Below, in pieces: positions 1 to 6,535 of a DNA stretch of 11,186 nucleotides (the stretch's first letter is position 1; every line of letters starts with the position of its first letter). The notes below the pieces were generated by a model. The model did not search any database. It had not been told where the DNA came from and saw nothing but the letters and a program-made list of their open reading frames with translations. The stretch comes from a candidate division WWE3 bacterium. Lineage in GTDB: Bacteria; Patescibacteriota; WWE3; UBA101185; UBA10185. The position numbers were made by a program, and so were the translations under genes. The stretch is from positions 1-11,186 of the forward strand of contig JAGQNX010000015.1 in NCBI GenBank assembly GCA_020427865.1, read 5' to 3'.

Positions 1-1899
1 TCCAGAAGTTCTAAAATTACTATTTGGCACAACTCTATCTGAGGGGTCATATGCATCTACTACTACTGAAACCGAACGTCCGGAAGACAACGCATTAACA
101 CGAGAGATGATAGGAGCACGATCATCTTTATAAGAGTTTTTTAAGTTTATAAAATTTTGTGCCAAAGTCCTTGGGTGATAGAGAGTATTACCATTGGCAT
201 CGGTACCATTTGGACGAGTATAAAGAGCACCAGCATCAAACGGGAATACTGGATCATTTAACCCTAGATACCACAGGACTTTCTGTACTTTAGGTGTACC
301 TGAAGATCCATCCAACATATAGGGCATTACTATGTCCATGTATGCTTGCTCAACAACTTGTAAACTGTCACATTGAGCGTCGGAAGTACATATCCAGGCA
401 AAGCCCGTAGGAGTCCTACCAAATATAGAAACTTCTGATACAACTAAAGGTTTTGTCGAATCGCCTATATACTCCATAAACTCTCTAAAATGATCAACAG
501 AAAGTTTAGTGTGAGAAAAAGCTTCCACAGCTGCATTGGGAGTATTCTCTTGATTATAGGGATACGGATGTATGTTCCAAAAATCCACGTGTGGGTAATG
601 CCCATACTTTTCTTTTGTTGCCTCACGCCAAATTAAAGGGTAAGCAGCGTATGCATAAAAGCTATTAGGTTTATTTACGCCATCATTAGCCGCAATATTA
701 TTAATCTTGTCTTCCCAATTTTTCCAGTAGTTTGGGTTAATCCTAGGATCACTAGATAATGGGCGATGAAATCCCCCATTAGATACCATACCTGAAGGAT
801 CATATTTTTTGATTCTATTGTAAAAAAGTTCGTAATAATCAGCATAATCTTCGGGAGGGACATAGGCAGCAAAAATATTATCGGGTTCGTTTGTAATTTG
901 CCAATAGGTCATAAGCCCTGCAGCTTTAGCATCGGCAGCTATTCTAGGTATGTTTAAGTAACTGGATAAGGCATTCTCCGCATCTAAATCAAAGTAAGGA
1001 TTATTAGGTAAACTCCGTTGTGAAACATATTTGGCAATGATTGCTTCTAATGCTGCATAGTCTGTTACTTCCCCAGGGGCTAAATAGCTAGCTTTTAGTG
1101 CATCTAAATCTTCATCCAAATTTACGGTATTATCCAACTTACCTACAGTCAACAAAACGAAAGTGTTGGAATGTGTTTTAGCACAACCTGCTATTTCGCG
1201 TTCGTTTGGGTATGCAATACCTTGTCCCCAGCCATAACCAGAACCAAGCTCTAATGCTGTAGATATTTCACAAGCAGACGCACCAAAACGTTCATCTCTG
1301 CTAGCTATAGAAGTCTCTGGGGGATTTGGATCTTTATTACCAAAGTCAAAATAACCATTACATTGTAATGTGCTAGTATTTTTATATCCTCCACTACAAC
1401 CAGAATTAGTATCCCAGGCACCATAGGAGTAATAATCAGAGGCATTATACAAAACGGAGTTTACAAAAAGTTTGCCTAATGTAAAAAAACGGGCTTGACT
1501 AGAAACAGTAGCATCTGTATCTAGAAATGCCACTTTTATACGCGAAATATCAAAACTAGAATCATAGTATAAAAATTTGTAGGAACTAAACTCGGGAGAG
1601 AGTCTATATATCACCAAAGGATAATCATCTATAAACACCACCATACGAGGAGAAGTATTTGAAATACCAATACCCTTTGCTACTAGTTCAACAGTGTAGG
1701 GTTGATTTGATGGAAGAAACTTCTTAAAACCGTTACCGTAAAATACAACTTTAGATGCTACTTCCATCACGAAGGGTGAAGTTGTTAAATAATCAGATAG
1801 ATCTAAATATCTAGCTTCGGCATATACATAAACAAACGGAGAAAATAAAACAAAACTAGCGAGAGTACAAAAAATAATAATACGGCGAGTAAGGTGCAT
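1..1899 (-). CDS. Secreted clan GH-A-like glycoside hydrolase, C-terminus outside window
   Basis: An uninterrupted frame runs from the ATG at 1899 to the window edge, giving 633 residues with no stop. Residues 1-27 form a clear signal peptide: RR at 5-6, a hydrophobic core, and a VYA/EA cleavage site after A27. Residues about 45-150 look beta-rich and may be a carbohydrate-binding or linker module, which I cannot name. From about 210 to 570 the protein looks like a TIM-barrel hydrolase. It has TNEP at 336-339 with E338 as likely acid/base, WNIHPY at 441-446, and VVSEVS at 486-491 with E489 as likely nucleophile. This pair is typical of clan GH-A retaining enzymes. Six cysteines in the mature part (168, 180, 210, 239, 504, 510) could form disulfides. 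From about 594 an Ig- or fibronectin-like domain seems to begin. The product is probably exported and acts on a polysaccharide. GH family and substrate cannot be assigned by eye, and loss of enzyme activity cannot be excluded. Confidence 0.8.
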   Translation of the reverse strand, partial: MHLTRRIIIFCTLASFVLFSPFVYVYAEARYLDLSDYLTTSPFVMEVASKVVFYGNGFKKFLPSNQPYTVELVAKGIGISNTSPRMVVFIDDYPLVIYRLSPEFSSYKFLYYDSSFDISRIKVAFLDTDATVSSQARFFTLGKLFVNSVLYNASDYYSYGAWDTNSGCSGGYKNTSTLQCNGYFDFGNKDPNPPETSIASRDERFGASACEISTALELGSGYGWGQGIAYPNEREIAGCAKTHSNTFVLLTVGKLDNTVNLDEDLDALKASYLAPGEVTDYAALEAIIAKYVSQRSLPNNPYFDLDAENALSSYLNIPRIAADAKAAGLMTYWQITNEPDNIFAAYVPPEDYADYYELFYNRIKKYDPSGMVSNGGFHRPLSSDPRINPNYWKNWEDKINNIAANDGVNKPNSFYAYAAYPLIWREATKEKYGHYPHVDFWNIHPYPYNQENTPNAAVEAFSHTKLSVDHFREFMEYIGDSTKPLVVSEVSIFGRTPTGFAWICTSDAQCDSLQVVEQAYMDIVMPYMLDGSSGTPKVQKVLWYLGLNDPVFPFDAGALYTRPNGTDANGNTLYHPRTLAQNFINLKNSYKDDRAPIISRVNALSSGRSVSVVVDAYDPSDRVVPNSNFRTSG

Positions 1900-1900
1900 A

Positions 1901-1920
1901 ACTAAATGTTAGCATTTAGT
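1901..1920 (-). repeat. Perfect inverted repeat directly before the hydrolase start
   Basis: Two perfect 8-nt arms, ACTAAATG and CATTTAGT, flank the 4-nt loop TTAG and end one base before the hydrolase ATG. It has no T-run after it on the minus strand, so it is not a standard terminator. In the mRNA it would occupy the place of a ribosome-binding site. It could equally be a DNA operator. The arms are plain to see; the function is inference. Confidence 0.6.
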
Positions 1921-1944
1921 AGCTACTATTAGCAAAGATAAACT

Positions 1945-1950
1945 ATTATA
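1945..1950 (-). promoter_or_regulatory. Candidate -10 box for the hydrolase gene
   Basis: The minus strand reads TATAAT, a perfect -10 consensus, overlapping the stop codon of the upstream DHH-like gene. No good -35 lies 16-18 nt upstream; the best there is TAAAGA. Transcription from here would start near 1938 and give a leader of about 40 nt containing the 1901-1920 hairpin. The hydrolase may also be reached by read-through from the promoter at 2626-2654. Confidence 0.45.
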
Positions 1951-2605
1951 CCGATACTTTAGTTTTTTCTTTATTGGCTATTCCAGTTAACAAGGCCTTT
2001 GCAGCAGCGACATTTGGAGTAAGCCCCCATTCCAATGAGCGATTAAACACTAAGTGGCTAAGATTATGTGCAGAGGCATCAATAACATTAGCATGTCCAA
2101 ATCTAGTGTTTCGTGTGGTGTTATCTATGTTTATAATTTGAGCTTTGTTAAACTCTGCGTTTAAATGAGTGTAAATACTACCTAAATCTTCTAATCGTTG
2201 TAAACCAAGAACTATAACAACATCAAAGTCAAATGAAGCCATATCAAAGCTTATTCTAGAACGGTCAAAGTCTTTATAAAAAGGTCCCACTCTAAATTCC
2301 AGCTTATTACCTATTGTTTGATATTTAACCTTTTCAGCTTCGGTACCTGTAAAATCTATAGAAATAATTAAATCACGATGGTCAACTTTACTCATAATTT
2401 TGGACTGTTCTAGTAAACCTTCAGTACCTTCAGGTATTTCGCCTTTATATATAAAAGTTACGTTTTTCCCTTTTTCTTCTAACATGTTAAATAAACCTAC
2501 CCCTGCTGTAAATGCATCTGCTCCAGAGATCTTAGATGGAATTAGCGCAATCCGAGTAGCGGTAGCAATTATTTCTTCTATATTTTTTGTTGTTGATTGT
2601 TCCAT
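1946..2605 (-). CDS. Degenerate DHH-like protein, probably catalytically inactive
   Basis: This 219-residue protein keeps the outline of the N-terminal DHH phosphoesterase domain (NrnA/RecJ superfamily) but has lost nearly all metal ligands. Motif I reads SGADAF at 27-32 where PDGDA is usual, keeping only D30. Motif II reads VIVLGL at 130-135, with G134 where aspartate is expected. Motif III, normally NIDHH, reads NIDNT at 159-163. Motif IV, normally TGI-TDTG, reads LLTGIANKE at 205-213, with K212 in place of aspartate, and the protein ends six residues later. There is no DHHA1 domain. The frame is intact and has its own promoter, so it is unlikely to be a decayed pseudogene. It lies 63 nt downstream of an intact DHH gene and may be a diverged paralogue that binds a nucleotide or a partner protein. 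The alignment was made by eye; loss of the DHH histidines is certain. Confidence 0.7.
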   Translation of the reverse strand: MEQSTTKNIEEIIATATRIALIPSKISGADAFTAGVGLFNMLEEKGKNVTFIYKGEIPEGTEGLLEQSKIMSKVDHRDLIISIDFTGTEAEKVKYQTIGNKLEFRVGPFYKDFDRSRISFDMASFDFDVVIVLGLQRLEDLGSIYTHLNAEFNKAQIINIDNTTRNTRFGHANVIDASAHNLSHLVFNRSLEWGLTPNVAAAKALLTGIANKEKTKVSV

Positions 2606-2637
2606 GATTATATCCTATCCGCCGGATTATATACTAT
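2606..2637 (-). repeat. Direct repeat and short palindrome in the promoter of the DHH-like gene
   Basis: GATTATATCCTAT (2606-2618) and GATTATATACTAT (2625-2637) match at 12 of 13 positions with a 19-nt period, close to two helical turns. Between and partly over them lies the palindrome ATCCG-C-CGGAT (2617-2627), which spans the edge of the -10 box and the predicted transcription start. The layout fits an operator, but no regulator is identified. The downstream repeat also places a second TATAAT one base before the ATG. Confidence 0.5.
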
Positions 2638-2654
2638 AGGACACGAGTTGTAAA
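2626..2654 (-). promoter_or_regulatory. Strong sigma70-type promoter for the DHH-like gene
   Basis: On the minus strand TTTACA (2654-2649) is followed by a 17-nt spacer and TATAAT (2631-2626): 5 of 6 and 6 of 6 matches to consensus. The predicted start near 2619 leaves a leader of about 14 nt with a weak purine stretch, AGGA, 7 nt before the ATG. This is the best promoter in the window. It suggests that the DHH-like gene, and perhaps the hydrolase, can be transcribed apart from nusA-infB. Confidence 0.75.
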
Positions 2655-2668
2655 GATTTGAAACTGTT

Positions 2669-3685
2669 TTAGGATGATTTATCGGCATCTAGCATATAGA
2701 TAGCACTCAACACAGTATTTATTACACTATCAAGTCCTACGGGATCAACAATTTTAACACCCGCAGCACTTGTATGACCACCACCACCTAGGGATTTTGC
2801 TAATTTTTCAACATCATAGGTTTTTTCACTGGATCTAAAGCTCACGCTATACAAACCTTTGTTAGCATTACGCTCAGTTATAGAAAATGCAAATCTCATA
2901 CCTTCGTAACGACGTAAATAATCCGAAGGGCTACCACCTTTTACGTTATATTCGTCGATATTATATTTAGCGAGTTCATCTTGTGTGATTGTTGTATACA
3001 CAAAACGCCCTTCTTTTTCTACACGCATATTATTTAAAATAAGCTTATTTAGTCTAAATGCGTCGGGTGTTAAAAAGAATGAAAGTTCATAAATAATGTC
3101 AAAGATAGAAATACCTGAATCAACCAAAGTCGCAATTAACCTAAAATCATCGGAAGTTACAGTATCATATTTTAAAAAGCCGGTGTCAGTTAATAAGCTC
3201 ATTGCAATATATTTTAAAAGTTTTGGGCTAAGAGTAAGATCGAGTTCTAAAAAGAAGTTATAGAGCACACTAGTATTGGAACCCCTATATAATACATAAT
3301 TTAAGTCACCATAGAAGGGATTACCTGTATGGTGGTCTATATTTACTGTTTTTATGTGAGAAGGTATAACAAAGTTTCCTTGCGGGGCAAGATGATGGGC
3401 ATCGCCACAATCTAAAAACAGCAATAAGTCATAATCTGTGAAATCAAATTGAGTGGGATCAACATTAGGGGTAATTTTATCTACCTCAAAATATTTTTTA
3501 TAATCAGCTACATAAAAAGAATGCCAGTAGAGGGGAAGTTCTACACCTTCCATGGAAAGTAATTCTTTTACAATCAGAGCAGAACAAACACTATCAAAGT
3601 CTAGTCTACCATCTAAAAAACAAATAGGGTTTTTTGCTTGTTTAAGTGCATCCCAAATTTCTTGAGGGCTGTTATTTGTAGGCAT
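2669..3685 (-). CDS. DHH/DHHA1 family phosphoesterase (NrnA-like)
   Basis: This 338-residue protein has all elements of a two-domain DHH/DHHA1 phosphodiesterase. Motif I is RLDFDS with D29 and D31. Motif II is FLDCGD with D92. Motif III is NIDHH with D117-H118-H119. Motif IV is LLTDTG with D167. The DHHA1 substrate-binding signature GGGGHTSAAG lies at 300-309. Such manganese-dependent enzymes hydrolyse nanoRNAs (oligoribonucleotides), pAp or cyclic dinucleotides such as c-di-AMP, in the cytoplasm. Which of these is the substrate cannot be told from sequence. The ATG overlaps the infB stop codon by one base (TAATG), so the two are cotranscribed and probably translationally coupled. A DHH gene after infB is common in bacteria, but the usual intervening rbfA is absent. 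The length is typical of the family. Confidence 0.88.
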   Translation of the reverse strand: MPTNNSPQEIWDALKQAKNPICFLDGRLDFDSVCSALIVKELLSMEGVELPLYWHSFYVADYKKYFEVDKITPNVDPTQFDFTDYDLLLFLDCGDAHHLAPQGNFVIPSHIKTVNIDHHTGNPFYGDLNYVLYRGSNTSVLYNFFLELDLTLSPKLLKYIAMSLLTDTGFLKYDTVTSDDFRLIATLVDSGISIFDIIYELSFFLTPDAFRLNKLILNNMRVEKEGRFVYTTITQDELAKYNIDEYNVKGGSPSDYLRRYEGMRFAFSITERNANKGLYSVSFRSSEKTYDVEKLAKSLGGGGHTSAAGVKIVDPVGLDSVINTVLSAIYMLDADKSS

Positions 3686-5172
3686 TACATCGCTTCTATA
3701 AAATAACCAGGTTGAATCTCAGTAAATTGAGGTTGAAAAAATATTCCACATTCCATACCTTTTTTAACCTTGGCTACATCATCTTTTTGAACTTTTATTT
3801 TTTTAATTTTACCCCTATATAGAGGGATATCAAGTTCTGTTAAGTCTTCAGGGTCTTTGTTGTATATAGCTACACGACTACCTTCTTTAAATTCTCCAAT
3901 AGTAATTTGGCTACCAGATACCAAATCCCCAGAAGGAAGTTTAAATATTTTCAATACCTTAGCACGCCCTTTTACTCTAGCTTCATCATCAAAAGCTACA
4001 CCTTCCAACATGTCTTTTACTTCATCTATAAGTTCATAAATTGTACGGTATGTACGAATAATCACCTTTTTGGTCTCGGATTCTGACTGAGCATCGTTGG
4101 GTATTTTTACGTTAAATCCAACAATCACACTGTTAGTGTTATGAGCAAGCAAAACATCTGACGCAGTTAAATCTCCAGTACCTGTATAAACAAACTTTAA
4201 CGAGAAATCAGAAGTAGCAGCAGAAGTAACAAGCTCGGCTAAAGAAGACTTTATTGCTTCGAGAGTTCCTTCGGTATCAGCCTTTAATATTAGGCCAACA
4301 ACCTTTTTTGTATCCTTACCTATTATTTCTATACGATCTTCCGCAATTGCAAGCTCGGCAAGTTCACTATCTTTTTCCATAATTAAGTCGCCTACATTGG
4401 GAGTATCTTTAAAACCCAAAATTTCTACAGGAGTTGCAGGACCAGCTTTTTGAAGCATCTGACCTTTATCATCCATTAAAGAACGAATTTTTGCGTTTTG
4501 ACCAGAAGCGCTTACATCCTGACGTACAGAAAGCATTCCATTTTTTACTATAGCCGAAACAACAACACCCCTTTGGCGTTCTTTTTTTGCCTCAATTATA
4601 ATGGCTTCTAACTCTCCAGTAGGATCAGCTTTAAGTTCTAATAATTCTGCGGTTATTTGAATTGCATCAAGTAACCCTGTAAGGTTCTCGCCTGTTTTAG
4701 CAGAAACTTCAACACTAACAACGTCACCACCCCAAGATTCTACAAGAACACTTTCTTGAGCAAGCATCTGTTTAGCTTTTTCTATATTAGCACCAGGTAA
4801 ATCGATTTTATTTATCGCTACAATAATTGGTACCCCGCTTGCTTTAGCATGAGCAATAGCCTCACGAGTTTGTGGCATAACACCGTCATCAGCAGCTACA
4901 ACCAAAATCACTATGTCGGCAGCTTTACCTCCTCTAGAACGCATAGCCGTAAATGCTGCGTGCCCTGGAGTATCAATAAAAGTTATTGGAAAACCATTGT
5001 GTGTTATTTGGTAAGCCCCGATATGTTGCGTAATACCACCGTATTCTTTAGCAGCTACATTAGCGTGACGTAAGGCATCAAGAATGCTTGTTTTACCATG
5101 ATCAACGTGACCCATAACTGTAACGATAGGAGCACGAAAGGTTGTAGTTGTGTCTTGTTTCTTATTTGCCAT
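3685..5172 (-). CDS. infB: Translation initiation factor IF-2, short form
   Basis: IF2 is the GTPase that brings initiator fMet-tRNA to the 30S subunit and promotes subunit joining. The G domain begins almost at the N-terminus: G1 GHVDHGKT (21-28), switch region GGITQHIG (45-52), G3 DTPGH (67-71) with catalytic H71, G4 NKID (121-124) and G5 SAK (157-159). Beta-barrel domain II, domain III (about 290-395) and the C-terminal initiator-tRNA-binding domain (about 400-495) follow. At 495 residues it lacks the long N-terminal region of most bacterial IF2 proteins (E. coli about 890 residues). It lies 42 nt downstream of nusA and overlaps the DHH gene by one base. The ATG at 5172 is the natural start, since the frame has only 13 residues before the first G-domain strand. 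No Shine-Dalgarno sequence is visible. Confidence 0.97.
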   Translation of the reverse strand: MANKKQDTTTTFRAPIVTVMGHVDHGKTSILDALRHANVAAKEYGGITQHIGAYQITHNGFPITFIDTPGHAAFTAMRSRGGKAADIVILVVAADDGVMPQTREAIAHAKASGVPIIVAINKIDLPGANIEKAKQMLAQESVLVESWGGDVVSVEVSAKTGENLTGLLDAIQITAELLELKADPTGELEAIIIEAKKERQRGVVVSAIVKNGMLSVRQDVSASGQNAKIRSLMDDKGQMLQKAGPATPVEILGFKDTPNVGDLIMEKDSELAELAIAEDRIEIIGKDTKKVVGLILKADTEGTLEAIKSSLAELVTSAATSDFSLKFVYTGTGDLTASDVLLAHNTNSVIVGFNVKIPNDAQSESETKKVIIRTYRTIYELIDEVKDMLEGVAFDDEARVKGRAKVLKIFKLPSGDLVSGSQITIGEFKEGSRVAIYNKDPEDLTELDIPLYRGKIKKIKVQKDDVAKVKKGMECGIFFQPQFTEIQPGYFIEAM

Positions 5173-5180
5173 AATTTATT

Positions 5181-5196
5181 TTCTACAAAGGTAGAA
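5181..5196 (-). repeat. Perfect hairpin in the nusA-infB spacer
   Basis: TTCTAC-AAAG-GTAGAA is a perfect 6-nt inverted repeat with a 4-nt loop, 8 nt before the infB ATG. No T-run follows on the minus strand, so it is not a standard terminator. As RNA it would sit where a ribosome-binding site is expected and could affect infB translation, or serve as a processing site between nusA and infB. Confidence 0.45.
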
Positions 5197-5214
5197 TAAG
5201 TTAGCGGTGACATA

Positions 5215-6381
5215 TTATTCTTCGCTAGTGTCGATCGTATTATTCTCAGTATTTGCGGCGTCCGTAATAGGTGTGTCATCAGTAGCAACATCATCTGTAG
5301 GTGTATCTACAGAGTCATCAGCAACTACATCATCTTGAGAAGAGTCACTTGCTGCCTGTTGTTCTTTTATTGCTGCATCCCAGATACCAAAACGAGCACT
5401 GCTTGTATCAACAGTTTTTACTTCGGTAGTTGCGGCACCAAATAAACCAGAAGCACCCTTAATGTCTATCTTCCATTTAGTAAGTTTATTGGCAAGACGA
5501 GCATTTTGACCCTCTTTACCAATTGCTAGACTTTGTTGATCTTCTGGAACAGAAACCAACGCACGTTTTTCTTCTTCAAATAGTTCGACTTCATAAACCT
5601 TTGCAGGTGATAAACTTGACGCAATATATTTGGAAACATCCGGAGAATAGGGCACTATATCAATTTTTTCACCAAATAATTCTGAGATTATAGCTTGAAC
5701 TCTTACTCCTTTTTGACCAACACAACTACCTACAGGATCAATCTTTTCATCTGTGGTAGATACTGCCATCTTGGTTCTAGAACCAGCTTCACGAGCAATG
5801 GCCTCTATTTTTACAGTACCTGTTGAAAGTTCCGGTACTTCTTGTTCAAAAAGCTTACGTACAAAGTCAGCATCGGAACGGCTTACAATGATTTCTGTAC
5901 CACGTTGTGTTAATCTAACATCCTTTATTAAAACTTTGATTCTTTGGTTCATTCTGTAGGTTTCAGAAGATACCTGTTCAGAAATAGGCATAACACCTTG
6001 AGCTTTACCTAAATCTAAAATAGCAATAGTAGGTTCAAGTCTAAAAATATGTCCTACCATTATTTCGCCAATTTTAGCTTTAAACTCATCCATAATAACT
6101 TCTTTTTCGGTTTCGCGTATTTTTTGTAATATAACTTGTTTAGCGGTTTGAGCGGCAATTCTACCAAAGCCTGCAGGGGTTACATCCACACCATCTTGCA
6201 AAATTCTTGCTTCACCGGTTTGTTCGTCTAAATCAACAACAATTTCTTCTAAATCACCACCGTAATCTTTACGATAGGCAGTTGCCAAGGCAGCACGAAT
6301 CGAAGCGAAAACGCTTTCTTCTGGTATACCACGTTCTGCGGCTACCTGCTTTATTGCTGCATAAAATTCACTTACTGCCAT
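5215..6381 (-). CDS. nusA: Transcription elongation/antitermination factor NusA
   Basis: NusA binds RNA polymerase and nascent RNA and modulates pausing, termination and antitermination. The 388 residues show the standard order. The N-terminal polymerase-binding domain is at 1-100. The S1 domain is at about 103-170, with ILDLGKAQGVMP at 121-132. KH1 is at about 185-245, with VGQKG at 221-225. KH2 is at about 250-308, with IGKEGQNARL at 287-296. The C-terminus (about 346-388) is a low-complexity acidic tail rich in D, T and A instead of the helical acidic repeats of E. coli NusA. The gene starts the nusA-infB-DHH block. rimP, commonly upstream of nusA, is absent; a terminated surface-protein gene lies there instead. 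The ATG at 6381 gives the expected N-terminal start of the family. Confidence 0.96.
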   Translation of the reverse strand: MAVSEFYAAIKQVAAERGIPEESVFASIRAALATAYRKDYGGDLEEIVVDLDEQTGEARILQDGVDVTPAGFGRIAAQTAKQVILQKIRETEKEVIMDEFKAKIGEIMVGHIFRLEPTIAILDLGKAQGVMPISEQVSSETYRMNQRIKVLIKDVRLTQRGTEIIVSRSDADFVRKLFEQEVPELSTGTVKIEAIAREAGSRTKMAVSTTDEKIDPVGSCVGQKGVRVQAIISELFGEKIDIVPYSPDVSKYIASSLSPAKVYEVELFEEEKRALVSVPEDQQSLAIGKEGQNARLANKLTKWKIDIKGASGLFGAATTEVKTVDTSSARFGIWDAAIKEQQAASDSSQDDVVADDSVDTPTDDVATDDTPITDAANTENNTIDTSEE

Positions 6382-6389
6382 ATTTAGAT

Positions 6390-6417
6390 CTTATCATTTA
6401 TAGTCATTTAGCTCCAA
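6390..6417 (-). promoter_or_regulatory. Weak candidate promoter for nusA
   Basis: The minus strand has TTGGAG (6417-6412), a 16-nt spacer and GATAAG (6395-6390), 8 nt before the ATG. Both boxes are imperfect (about 3 and 4 of 6). A promoter must exist between the terminator at 6434-6455 and the nusA start unless read-through is high, and this is the best match in that short gap. It would give a leader of one or two nucleotides. TATAAA at 6402-6397 is an alternative -10. Confidence 0.35.
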
Positions 6418-6433
6418 CAGGAGTCTAAACAAC

Positions 6434-6455
6434 AAAAAAGCGGGATTTCTCCCAC
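6434..6455 (-). terminator. Intrinsic terminator after the surface-protein gene
   Basis: On the minus strand GTGGGA-GAAA-TCCCGC forms a 6-bp GC-rich stem (one G-U pair) with a GAAA tetraloop, followed at once by six T residues and then GTTGTT. This is a classic rho-independent terminator. It lies about 80 nt past the stop codon at 6536 and separates the surface-protein unit from nusA. Confidence 0.8.
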
Positions 6456-6486
6456 CCAAAACAATTATAAGGTAAAAACAGCATAT

Positions 6487-6531
6487 ATATAGCAAAAGAT
6501 AAAGCTATATTTTTATCTACATAAGATAAAA
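6487..6531 (-). repeat. Nested, mutually exclusive inverted repeats in the 3' untranslated region
   Basis: Two perfect stems abut. TTTTATCT (6511-6518) pairs with AGATAAAA (6524-6531) around a 5-nt loop. ATATAGC (6487-6493) pairs with GCTATAT (6504-6510) around a 10-nt loop. The loop of the second holds AGATAAA (6497-6503), which is also complementary to 6512-6518, so one arm has two possible partners and a pseudoknot is conceivable. The array starts 4 nt after the stop codon of the surface-protein gene and precedes the terminator. Its AT-richness means part of this may be chance. Confidence 0.5.
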
Positions 6532-6535
6532 CGTC

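Noticed and set aside
675..872. Short minus-strand frame inside the left-edge gene
   Set aside because: It lies in another frame of the hydrolase, whose frame is open for 633 codons with a signal peptide and active-site motifs.
1946..2605. Pseudogene call for the DHH-like gene
   Set aside because: No frameshift or premature stop is visible, the changes are confined to motif positions and the promoter is near consensus, so a maintained, diverged protein is more likely.
2607..2612. Second TATAAT immediately before the ATG of the DHH-like gene
   Set aside because: It ends one base before the ATG, so transcription would start inside the gene; the copy at 2626-2631 has the proper -35 and spacing.
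2400..2639. Plus-strand frame opposite the DHH-like gene
   Set aside because: It is antisense to a gene with its own promoter, has no supporting start signals and shows no recognisable protein features.
5055..5294. Minus-strand frame bridging the infB start and nusA end
   Set aside because: Out of frame with both genes and covers conserved G-domain codons of infB; a chance open frame.
6207..6428. Plus-strand frame opposite the start of nusA
   Set aside because: Antisense to the conserved N-terminal domain of NusA and rich in improbable residue runs.
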